Shown: in pieces, positions 34,109 to 41,828 of the stretch | Layout: the number at the start of each line of letters is the position of its first letter | Numbering within the stretch: position 1 is the stretch's first letter | Assembly: GCF_004364325.1 (NCBI RefSeq) | Contig: NZ_SOCP01000004.1 | Location: 186,001-250,000, forward strand | Length of the DNA stretch: 64,000 nucleotides | Reading direction: 5' to 3' | Source: Actinophytocola oryzae | GTDB taxonomy: Bacteria > Actinomycetota > Actinomycetes > Mycobacteriales > Pseudonocardiaceae | Position numbers and translations under genes: made by a program | The notes under the pieces: generated by a model | Told to the model about the DNA's origin: nothing | Seen by the model: only the letters and a program-made list of their open reading frames with translations | Databases searched by the model: none

Positions 34109-35068
34109 ATGGACCACGACTGGCAGGTGCGGATGGGTGACATCTGCGAGAACTTCAAGGCGATCCTCCGCGAGCACGACGACGACGGCATCGGCGACTC
34201 GGCGCGCCTCTACGACCGCATCGACCGCGCCTTCAACCTCTTCAGCTGCGGCGAGGACGGCTACGTCATCACGACGATGAACGGCGCCCTCACCAAGGCC
34301 AGGGACGCCCTGACGAAGAACCGCGAGGAGAACTTCAACGAGATCCGCCGCGACATGACCGGTTGGCAGGGCGAGGCCGCGAACGGGTTCTTCACCTACG
34401 TGAACCAGCTCGACGACGGCCTGAACATCATGGTCGACCGGATCGACACGATGCAGATGATCGTGCGGGCACACGAACGTCTCGTGCAGCGGATGCGGGC
34501 GGACGTCCTCGACCTCGTCAGGAAGACCCTCGCGGGGATCGAGGCGGCGGAGACCGACGGCTGGGAGGTCGGCCTGACGGTGGTCGGCGCGGTCGCCGCC
34601 TTCGCGGCGGGAGTCGTCGGGTCGGTGGGCGGGCTGCCCGCGTGGGCGGTGCTCGGCGTGATCGCGACGAACATGGCCGCCGCGGCGCCGGGGGCGGTCG
34701 TCGCGGTCGACGGCGCGGATGACGAGCTCGGTGTCATGGTCCGGTTCGTCGACTCTGCCGAGGGCCTGCTGCACGTCATCGACATCGAACGGCTGCGCAT
34801 CGAGAAGGCGTTCCGGGAGCTGACCGCGTCGGTCACCGACGCGAACCTCGTCGAGGTGCGGCCGGACCGGCCCACCGTGGTCACGGCCCCCGACTTCCGG
34901 CCTGCGTCGTTCGGCATGCAGGAGGACGTGCAGTCCGGGCACGCGACACCGACCAACACCACGGATCTCGTGCCGGAGCCGAAGAAACACGCGGACGGCC
35001 AGTTCGACAGGACAAGGACGAAGGACGGCAAGGAGCGCGACCGCTACCAGGAGCAGGGGTCGGCATGA
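34109..35068 (+). CDS. WXG100-like protein with a hydrophobic central segment
   Basis: This 319-residue protein contains the motif MTGWQGEAANGFFTYVNQLDDGL at about residues 84-106, matching the W-x-G turn of WXG100 proteins between two long helices. A hydrophobic stretch follows (GLTVVGAVAAFAAGVVGSVGGLPAWAVLGVIATNMAAA, split as two helices at about residues 155-193), then a charged tail rich in Lys/Asp/Arg. It could be a type VII secretion substrate or a membrane-associated partner. It starts three bases after the upstream gene and overlaps the YbaB-like gene. Confidence 0.6.
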   Translation: MDHDWQVRMGDICENFKAILREHDDDGIGDSARLYDRIDRAFNLFSCGEDGYVITTMNGALTKARDALTKNREENFNEIRRDMTGWQGEAANGFFTYVNQLDDGLNIMVDRIDTMQMIVRAHERLVQRMRADVLDLVRKTLAGIEAAETDGWEVGLTVVGAVAAFAAGVVGSVGGLPAWAVLGVIATNMAAAAPGAVVAVDGADDELGVMVRFVDSAEGLLHVIDIERLRIEKAFRELTASVTDANLVEVRPDRPTVVTAPDFRPASFGMQEDVQSGHATPTNTTDLVPEPKKHADGQFDRTRTKDGKERDRYQEQGSA

Positions 35069-35511
35069 ACGACTTCGTCGAGCAGGCGCGGCAGCTGGGT
35101 GCCGAGGCGGCACACCTCTACAGCGTGACCAGACGCCGCAAGGAGGCACTGCGTGGGGCCGAACAGCAGGCACTCCAGGCCACCGGTACGGCGTCGTCAC
35201 CGGACGGCGAGGTACAGGTGACCGTCGACGCGGGCGGCATGGTGACCGGTCTCGAACTCACGCGGGCCGCGCTGCGGAGGAACCCCGGCGACCTGGCCGC
35301 CCTCGTCACGTCGGTCATCCAGGAGGCCGCCGGGCAGGCCAGGGCGGCGGTGCGGGACGTGTACGAGCCACTGCGTGGCGAGGGGATCGTGCGGGGCATT
35401 CCGGTGCTGATGCCCGCACCGGACGCCGAACCACCCACGCGCCGACGCCGAACGGACCCCGTCGAGGAGGCCCCCTTCGAGGAGCGGCCGATCACGAGGC
35501 TCCGCCGATGA
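35065..35511 (+). CDS. YbaB/EbfC-family protein, ESX-associated type
   Basis: This 148-residue protein has an N-terminal helix, then the YbaB-like sheet/helix GEVQVTVDAGGMVTGLELTRAALRRNPGDLAALVTSVIQEA, and a basic/acidic disordered tail. Proteins of this type accompany WXG100 genes in actinobacterial secretion-linked loci. ATG overlaps the upstream stop, and its own stop overlaps the lipoprotein gene. Confidence 0.7.
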   Translation: MNDFVEQARQLGAEAAHLYSVTRRRKEALRGAEQQALQATGTASSPDGEVQVTVDAGGMVTGLELTRAALRRNPGDLAALVTSVIQEAAGQARAAVRDVYEPLRGEGIVRGIPVLMPAPDAEPPTRRRRTDPVEEAPFEERPITRLRR

Positions 35512-36461
35512 GGGCCGCCGCTCTGCTGCCGGCGCTGGCGGTCGTGCTGGTGGCGTGCAGCTCGCCGACGGCGCCCGTCAAGCCGTCGCCGACGACGACC
35601 GCCTTCACTGACGAGCACCTGCGGCCCGTGCGGATGACCAGTGGTCTGGCACTCACGTACCTGGCGCCGGAGGTCGCGTCGCAGGTGCTGTGCCAGCTGA
35701 TGGACGGGAGGAGCTGGGCGCGTCTGGTCGGTGGGCGGATCGGTCGCAAGCCCGCCACGGCACACCATGCCGGATGCCTGGTCACGACCGAGCACGGCAC
35801 GCTCACCGTCCAGATGCGTGCGGCGGATCCCGTGCTCCAACCGGACACCACCGTCGCCGGGCGGCCTGCCCGGCTCCACCGCCCCATCGACAACGTCGTC
35901 GCGTACGTCGTGGGGCTGACGGACGACGCCTTCCAGCGCTCCGAGGAGCCGGGGCGGCGTCCGTCGCTGCGGCTCCTCGAGGTGTTGCTGCAGGGCGGTG
36001 ACGATCCCGACGCGTCGCAGGAGGTCGTCACCCGGGTCGTCACGACGATCGTGCCGCTGCTCGTGCAGGACGGTGACCCGCTGCCCGCGATCGACGACGC
36101 CGGCCGGATCCCCTACACCCACACGCCGTCGACCCCGGGCGGCGACTTCGTGGACCTGCCGCTGCCGGTGCAGGCGCTTCAGCTGTGCACCGCGATGCTC
36201 GACGTGGCCGGTGTGGTGGCTTCGCAGGTCGACGTGTCCGACTCGGGGGCCTGTCGGCTGACCACCGCACAGGGGCAGGTCGTCGCCGAGACGTCGTACT
36301 CGGCGAACGTCGCGGGTTTCACGGACACCGTCGCCGGACGGCCGGCAGACCTCGGGCCGTCGGTGAGCGTGTCACTGCGCGAGGACGCCGACGCGGCGCT
36401 CCGGCTGACGGCGCCGGACGCCGTTTCCCTCGCCGGGAAGGTGGCGCCTCTCCTCCTGTGA
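35508..36461 (+). CDS. Secreted lipoprotein with two related halves, ESX-like cluster
   Basis: This 317-residue lipoprotein has a short signal ending VVLVAC with Cys17. Two segments appear to be internal repeats: SQVLCQLMDG ... AGCLVTTEHGTLTVQMRA ... VAGRPARLHRP and LQLCTAMLDV ... GACRLTTAQGQVVAETSYS ... VAGRPADLGPS. Each half has one Cys pair, probably disulphide-bonded outside the cell. The form resembles DUF3558-type lipoproteins. It ends the WXG100/YbaB operon and is convergent with galT. Confidence 0.65.
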   Translation: MRAAALLPALAVVLVACSSPTAPVKPSPTTTAFTDEHLRPVRMTSGLALTYLAPEVASQVLCQLMDGRSWARLVGGRIGRKPATAHHAGCLVTTEHGTLTVQMRAADPVLQPDTTVAGRPARLHRPIDNVVAYVVGLTDDAFQRSEEPGRRPSLRLLEVLLQGGDDPDASQEVVTRVVTTIVPLLVQDGDPLPAIDDAGRIPYTHTPSTPGGDFVDLPLPVQALQLCTAMLDVAGVVASQVDVSDSGACRLTTAQGQVVAETSYSANVAGFTDTVAGRPADLGPSVSVSLREDADAALRLTAPDAVSLAGKVAPLLL

Positions 36462-36468
36462 ACGCCGG

Positions 36469-37554
36469 CTACGACCCCGTGGACCTGAGGCGTTCCGCGA
36501 CGGCCTCCGGGAGGACGTCGGTGATGAAGGCGCCCATGCCGGTCTCCGAGCCGGCCAGGTACTTCAGCTTGTCCGGTGCGCGCTGGATGGACGACACCTG
36601 CAGGTGCAGGTAGGCGTGCTCCCGTGACGGGTCCGAGACAGGGGCCTGGTGCCACGCCGCGACGTACGGCAGCGGCATGTCGTACAGCCCGTCCAGGCGG
36701 CGCAGCACGTCCAGGTACAGCTCGGCGAAGTCGTCGCGTTCGGCGTCGGTCAGGGACGGGATGTCCAGCACTCGGCGGTGCGGGTAGAAGTGGACCTCCA
36801 CGGGCCAGCGCGCCGCCGCCGGGACGAACGCCGTCCAGTGGCTCGACGTCGTGACCACGCGGTCGCCCGAGGCGCGTTCTCCGGACAGCACCTCCGCGAA
36901 CAGGTTCCTACCCGTGCGCTCGTGGAAGGCCTGCGCGTTGCCGAGCATCTGACGGCTGCGCGGGGTCACGAACGGGTAGGCGTAGATCTGGCCGTGCGGG
37001 TGCCCGAGCGTCACCCCGATGGCCGCGCCCCGGTTCTCGAAGGGAAAGACCTGTGCCACGCCGGGCAGTGCGGCCAGCGCCTCCGTCCGGTCCGCCCACG
37101 TGTCCACGACCAGCCTCGCGTGCGCGGGCTTCAATGTCGCGAACGCCGCGTCGTGGTCGCTCGTGAAGCACACGACCTCGCAACGGCCGATCGCCGGGCG
37201 GGACTCCACCAGCGGCGGCAGACCGGGCACGTCCTCGCCGACCGCGTGCATGGACAGCGACGGGAAGCGGTTCTCGAAGACCACCACGTCGTAGTCCGGG
37301 GACGGGATCTCCGTGTGGTGGTCCGGGGTGGACGGACACAGTGGACAGTCGTTGGTCGGCGGGTGGTACGTGCGGTTCTGGCGGTGCGACGCCAGGATCA
37401 CCCACTCGTCGAGCACCGGGTCGTGGCGCATCTGGGACGCCGTGGACACCGGGTCGAGCGACCGGGGGTCGTGCAGCTCGCGAAGTGGTGCCGAGTCGTG
37501 GTCGAAGTAGATGATCTCGCGGCCGTCCGCGAGCTGTGACGCGGTGCGTTTCAC
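36469..37554 (-). CDS. galT: Galactose-1-phosphate uridylyltransferase
   Basis: This Leloir-pathway enzyme of about 361 residues transfers UMP between UDP-glucose and galactose-1-phosphate (EC 2.7.7.12). The catalytic HPHGQIYAYPF histidine motif, the zinc-type CPLCP, the FENRFPSLSM strand and EVHFYPHRR are present. The GTG start at 37554 overlaps the DeoR stop. A longer open frame upstream is a shadow in the DeoR gene. It uses galactose released by the GH36 enzyme encoded on the other side of the DeoR gene. Confidence 0.93.
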   Translation of the reverse strand: MKRTASQLADGREIIYFDHDSAPLRELHDPRSLDPVSTASQMRHDPVLDEWVILASHRQNRTYHPPTNDCPLCPSTPDHHTEIPSPDYDVVVFENRFPSLSMHAVGEDVPGLPPLVESRPAIGRCEVVCFTSDHDAAFATLKPAHARLVVDTWADRTEALAALPGVAQVFPFENRGAAIGVTLGHPHGQIYAYPFVTPRSRQMLGNAQAFHERTGRNLFAEVLSGERASGDRVVTTSSHWTAFVPAAARWPVEVHFYPHRRVLDIPSLTDAERDDFAELYLDVLRRLDGLYDMPLPYVAAWHQAPVSDPSREHAYLHLQVSSIQRAPDKLKYLAGSETGMGAFITDVLPEAVAERLRSTGS

Positions 37555-38336
37555 CGGGCGTCCTCGACCCTGACCAGCCGCACGTCGTCGACGTGCTCGT
37601 CCAGCGCTGCCCTGCCGTCGGCGGGCAGGCCCTCGTCGGAGATCACCACGTCCGCGTCCTCCAGCCGGGCGATCGTGGAAAGCCCCACGGTGCCCCACTT
37701 CGTGTGGTCGGCCAGCACCACGAGCCTCCTGCCCGCCGCGACGAGCGCGCGGTCCGTGTCGGCCTCCAGCAGGTTCGGCGTCGTGTAGCCGGCGGTCTCG
37801 GCCATCCCGTGCACGCCGAGGAAGACGATGTCCAGGTGCAGCTGCGCCAGCGCGGACACGGCGATCGGGCCGACCAGCGCGTCCGACGGCGTCCGCACCC
37901 CGCCTACCACCACCACGTTCTGGTTGGTGCGCGGCGAGGAGTGCAGCACGTCCGCGATCCGCATGGAGTTGGTGACGATCGTCAGCCCGTCGACGGCACG
38001 CAACGCGTGGGCGAGTGCCCACGTCGTGGTGCCCGCGGACAGGCCGACCGCGGTGCCAGGGGAGACCAGCTCGACCGCGGCCTGTGCGATGGCTTCCTTC
38101 TCCGGCTGCTGGCGAAGAGACTTGGCCTCGAACCCGGGTTCCTCGGTGCTCGCCGCCCTGGCGCGGGTCGCGCCGCCGTGCACCTTGTCGACCAGCCCCT
38201 GTTGTGCGAGTGCGTCCAGGTCGCGCCGGATCGTCATGTCGGAGACGCCGAGCATCTGCGCGAACTCGATGACCCGCACAGCCCCCCGCCGGTGGATCTC
38301 CTCCACGATCCGGGCTTGCCTCTCCGCTGCCAGCAT
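37551..38336 (-). CDS. DeoR-family transcriptional regulator
   Basis: This 261-residue repressor has an N-terminal helix-turn-helix (RQARIVEEIHRRGAVRVIEFAQMLGVSDMTIRRDLDALAQQGLV read as helix pairs, about residues 5-50) and a sugar-phosphate-binding DeoRC domain (VGLSAGTTTWALAHAL, TNSMRIADVL). Start ATG at 38336 with GGGAGAGG upstream. It is co-transcribed with galT and divergent from the galactoside importer/alpha-galactosidase operon across about 400 bp, which it probably controls. Confidence 0.9.
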   Translation of the reverse strand: MLAAERQARIVEEIHRRGAVRVIEFAQMLGVSDMTIRRDLDALAQQGLVDKVHGGATRARAASTEEPGFEAKSLRQQPEKEAIAQAAVELVSPGTAVGLSAGTTTWALAHALRAVDGLTIVTNSMRIADVLHSSPRTNQNVVVVGGVRTPSDALVGPIAVSALAQLHLDIVFLGVHGMAETAGYTTPNLLEADTDRALVAAGRRLVVLADHTKWGTVGLSTIARLEDADVVISDEGLPADGRAALDEHVDDVRLVRVEDAR

Positions 38337-38738
38337 CGCCTCTCCCAACCGGTACGGCACCCCCGCGTCGGAGCCAATCATAAACCGACTCATTCGAACA
38401 GTCCCACACGCCGACATCGCCCATCCAGAGTCTTCCGGCGCCCGCCGACCGGTCGTGGGACCGATCTTCGCGGGCCTGCGAACGACACGCCTGTTGATCC
38501 GATGTTTGGTGAGGGATTTGCCAGAGCATGGTGGCACACGGGCGATACGCAGCGAAAGTAGCGCTGAGAGATCAGACCTGTGCGGAGAGTGAAGCGCATG
38601 CCTACGCGACGACTTGCGTAGGTCACGAAAATACCACGGCCTCTTGACAGGCGAGCCCACGGCCAGCAAAGGTTTCGATTCTGTCAGGTCCCGTTCACAA
38701 GTGTTCAGTTACTCGCCGGTCTCTAGAGGAGGCGCACA
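38337..38738. other. Divergent regulatory region of the galactoside regulon
   Basis: This 402-bp gap contains no credible gene. It holds a TTGACA-like -35 box at 38644-38649, the inverted repeat at 38601-38622, a GTTCACAAGTGTTC segment near 38693, and on the minus strand a GGTTTATGATTGG-like sequence close to the DeoR start. A good ribosome-binding site (AGAGGAGG) precedes the importer gene. Confidence 0.4.
38601..38622. promoter_or_regulatory. Inverted repeat, candidate DeoR operator
   Basis: CCTACGC and GCGTAGG arms are perfectly complementary around eight bases. It is about 20 bp upstream of the TTGACA box for the importer operon, a position suited to repression or activation. Confidence 0.4.
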
Positions 38739-40031
38739 ATGATGAGCCCTCGTTCGTTCGGTGCTGGCGGCGTCCCCGCCATCGGCAGGCGCACTCTGCT
38801 GAAGGGGATGCTCGGCGCGGGCGCGCTGGCGGGCCTGACGGCCTGCGGCAGCGACTCCGGCGGGAGTGGCGGCGGCGAGGTGACCCTCGGCTCCAACTGG
38901 TCGGACGCGGTGCCCAAGAAGGCCATCGCCGAGGTGATGGGCAAGTTCTCCGGCCCGAAGGTCAAGATCAACACGATCGACCACAACTCGTTCCAGGAGA
39001 ACATCAACAGCTACCTGCAGGGCGGTCCCGACGACGTCTTCGGCTGGTTCGCGGGCAACCGCATGCAGTTCTTCGCCGAGCAGGGGCTCGCCGGCGACAT
39101 CAGCGACGTCTGGAAGACCATCGGCGGCGGCTTCTCGGACGCCATGAAGCAGCAGTCGACCGGCAAGGACGGCAAGCAGTACTTCGTCCCGCTGTACTAC
39201 TACCCGTGGGCGGTCTTCTACCGGAAGAGCGTGTGGCAGGAGAAGGGCTACACCGCCCCGAAGACGCTCGACGAGTTCACCGCGTTGTCCCAGAAGATGC
39301 AGCAGGACGGCCTCGTCCCGGTCGCGTTCGGCGACAAGGACGGCTGGCCCGCGATGGGCACGTTCGACTACCTGAACCTGCGCCTCAACGGCTACGACTT
39401 CCACGTGTCGCTGATGGCCGGTGAGAAGGCGTGGACCTCCAACGAGGTCAAGACCGTCTTCGACACCTGGCGCGGTCTCCTTCCCTACCACCAGCCCGAC
39501 TCGCTCGGCCGCACCTGGCAGGAGGCCGCCCAGTCGGTGCTGAACAAGCAGTCCGGGATGTACCTGCTCGGCCTGTTCGTCGGCCAGCAGTTCCCCGAGG
39601 GCGCCGACCGCGACGACCTGGACTTCTTCCCCTTCCCCGAGATCGACTCCGCGATCGGCGCGGACGTGGTCGAGGCCCCGATCGACGGCTTCATGATGTC
39701 CGCGCGGCCGCGCAACGAGTCCGGGGCCAAGGACCTGCTGAAGTTCCTCGGCACCGCGCCCGCGGAGGACACCTACCTCAAGTCCGACCCGAACAACATC
39801 GGCGCGAACAACGACGCCGACTCGAGCGGGTACAACGACCTGCAGAAGAAGGCGCAGACGCTGGTGAGCGGCGCCAAGTCGATCTCGCAGTTCCTCGACC
39901 GCGACACGCGCCCGGACTTCGCCTCCACGGTCATGATCCCGTCGCTGCAGGCCTTCATCAAGAACCCGAACGACGTCGACTCGCTGCTCAAGAGCATCGA
40001 GAGCCAGAAGAAGTCGATCTTCGGTGGCTGA
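38739..40031 (+). CDS. Sugar ABC transporter substrate-binding lipoprotein (family 1)
   Basis: This 430-residue binding protein has a twin-arginine start (GRRTLLKGMLGAG, Arg17-Arg18) and a lipobox GLTAC with Cys36, so it is exported folded by Tat and then lipidated. The body is SBP family 1 (FGWFAGNRMQFFAEQGLAGDIS, YYYPWAVFYRKSVWQEKGY). It most likely binds an alpha-galactoside such as melibiose or raffinose, since the operon ends with alpha-galactosidase. Confidence 0.9.
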   Translation: MMSPRSFGAGGVPAIGRRTLLKGMLGAGALAGLTACGSDSGGSGGGEVTLGSNWSDAVPKKAIAEVMGKFSGPKVKINTIDHNSFQENINSYLQGGPDDVFGWFAGNRMQFFAEQGLAGDISDVWKTIGGGFSDAMKQQSTGKDGKQYFVPLYYYPWAVFYRKSVWQEKGYTAPKTLDEFTALSQKMQQDGLVPVAFGDKDGWPAMGTFDYLNLRLNGYDFHVSLMAGEKAWTSNEVKTVFDTWRGLLPYHQPDSLGRTWQEAAQSVLNKQSGMYLLGLFVGQQFPEGADRDDLDFFPFPEIDSAIGADVVEAPIDGFMMSARPRNESGAKDLLKFLGTAPAEDTYLKSDPNNIGANNDADSSGYNDLQKKAQTLVSGAKSISQFLDRDTRPDFASTVMIPSLQAFIKNPNDVDSLLKSIESQKKSIFGG

Positions 40032-40959
40032 TCTGCTCACCCGGCCGGGGCCCGCGACGTCACCTCGTCGCGTGCTCCGGTCGTCTCATGCCCGGACCCT
40101 GTCCACGATGGACAAAGTGGTCGTGGTGCTGATGGTGGCCGTGCCCGCCATCATCGTGGTCGCACTGGTGTGGGTGCCCGCGGTCTCCACGGTCGTGCTG
40201 TCGTTCACCGACTGGAACGGCATCGGCAACCTCGGCGACATCAAGTTCATCGGCGCCGAGAACTACGTCAACGCCACCTCGAACTACCCGCCGTTCCAGC
40301 CCGCCATCGAGCACAACCTGCTCTGGCTGGTGGTGTTCTTCCTCGGCCCGACACTGCTGGGGATCTTCCTCGCGGTGCTGCTCGACCGGGAGCTGCGCGG
40401 CAGCAAGATCTACCAGAGCATCTTCTTCCTGCCGGTGGTCCTCTCCCTGGCGCTGATCGGCTTCATCTGGCAGCTGATCTACTCCCGTGACCAGGGCCTG
40501 CTGAACACCGTGCTCGGCACGCAGACCGACTGGTTCGGCGACTCGAGCGTCAACCTGTGGGCCGTGCTCGTCGCGGCGGGCTGGCGGCACACCGGGTACA
40601 TCATGCTGCTGTACCTGGCCGGTCTGAAGGCGGTGGACCCGGTGCTGCGGGAGGCCGCCGCGGTCGACGGCGCCAACGAGGTGCGCACCTTCTTCCAGGT
40701 CATCTGGCCGGTGATGCGGCCGGTGAACATCGTGATCCTGGTGATCACGGTGATCGAGTCGCTGCGCGCCTTCGACATCGTCTGGGTGATCAACAAGGGC
40801 CGCAACGGGCTCGAGCTGATCTCCACCCTGGTGACGCAGAACGTGATCGGCGAGGCGAGCCGGGTCGGCTTCGGATCGGCGCTCGCCACGATCATGATCG
40901 CCATCTCGACGGTGTTCATCGTGATCTACATGGTCCAGGTCGTGCGGGAGCGCCGATGA
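40024..40959 (+). CDS. Sugar ABC transporter permease, MalF/UgpA-like
   Basis: This 311-residue membrane protein has six membrane segments and the docking loop REAAAVDGANEVRTFFQVIWPVMRP. The GTG start lies inside the last codons of the binding-protein gene. It is one half of the galactoside channel. Confidence 0.92.
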   Translation: MADLLTRPGPATSPRRVLRSSHARTLSTMDKVVVVLMVAVPAIIVVALVWVPAVSTVVLSFTDWNGIGNLGDIKFIGAENYVNATSNYPPFQPAIEHNLLWLVVFFLGPTLLGIFLAVLLDRELRGSKIYQSIFFLPVVLSLALIGFIWQLIYSRDQGLLNTVLGTQTDWFGDSSVNLWAVLVAAGWRHTGYIMLLYLAGLKAVDPVLREAAAVDGANEVRTFFQVIWPVMRPVNIVILVITVIESLRAFDIVWVINKGRNGLELISTLVTQNVIGEASRVGFGSALATIMIAISTVFIVIYMVQVVRERR

Positions 40960-41828
40960 CGACGATCGCGGGGCGCAGGCGCAGGCCGGCTCGTGTTGTG
41001 CTGCAGGTGTTCCTGACCGTGATGGCCGTCGGGTGGCTCTTCCCCGTGGCGTGGGCGGTCTACAACTCACTGCGGGACTACGACTTCACCTCGACGCACG
41101 GGTACTTCTCGTTCGGCGGCTTCACGATCAAGAACTACGTCGACGCGTGGGCGCAGGGCAACTTCGGCAGGACGTTCTACAACTCGGCGGTCATCACGGT
41201 GCCGTCGGTGATCCTGACGCTGCTGCTGGCGTCGATGGCCGCGTTCGTGCTGGCGCGCTTCAGCTTCAGGTTCAACCTGGCGCTGCTGGTGCTGTTCACG
41301 GCGGCGAACCTGCTGCCGCAGCAGGCGCTGCTCGTGCCGCTGTTCCGGATGTTCCTCAACGTCGAGATCCCGTACTCGATCAGTGACTCCGGCTCGCTGT
41401 ACGACACCTACATCGCGGTGATCGCGGTGAACGTGGCGTTCCAGACCGGGTTCTGCACGTTCGTGCTGAGCAACTACATGCGCACGATCCCGAAGGAGCT
41501 GCAGGAGGCCGCGTTCGTGGACGGCGCGGGTGTGATCCGCCAGTTCTGGCAGGTGGTCCTGCCGCTGTGCAGGCCCGCGCTCGCCGCGCTCGCGACACTG
41601 CAGATCACCTGGGTCTACAACGACTTCTTCTGGGCCGTCGCCTTCATGCGCACCGGCGACAAGTTCCCGGTCACCAGCTCGCTGCAGAACCTCAGGGGCC
41701 AGTTCTTCACCGACTACAACCTGCTGTCCGCGGGCTCGGTGATCGTCGCGATCCCGACGCTCGTCATCTTCTTCCTGCTGCAACGCCACCTCCGCGCCGG
41801 TCTGACCCTTGGCGCCACCAAGGGATGA
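40956..41828 (+). CDS. Sugar ABC transporter permease, MalG/UgpE-like
   Basis: This 290-residue membrane protein shows the MalG-type docking loop QEAAFVDGAGVIRQFWQVVLPLCRPAL and six membrane segments. ATG overlaps the preceding stop and its own stop overlaps the alpha-galactosidase start. No dedicated ATPase is encoded here, so a shared MsiK-like ATPase elsewhere in the genome probably energises the importer. Confidence 0.92.
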   Translation: MTTIAGRRRRPARVVLQVFLTVMAVGWLFPVAWAVYNSLRDYDFTSTHGYFSFGGFTIKNYVDAWAQGNFGRTFYNSAVITVPSVILTLLLASMAAFVLARFSFRFNLALLVLFTAANLLPQQALLVPLFRMFLNVEIPYSISDSGSLYDTYIAVIAVNVAFQTGFCTFVLSNYMRTIPKELQEAAFVDGAGVIRQFWQVVLPLCRPALAALATLQITWVYNDFFWAVAFMRTGDKFPVTSSLQNLRGQFFTDYNLLSAGSVIVAIPTLVIFFLLQRHLRAGLTLGATKG

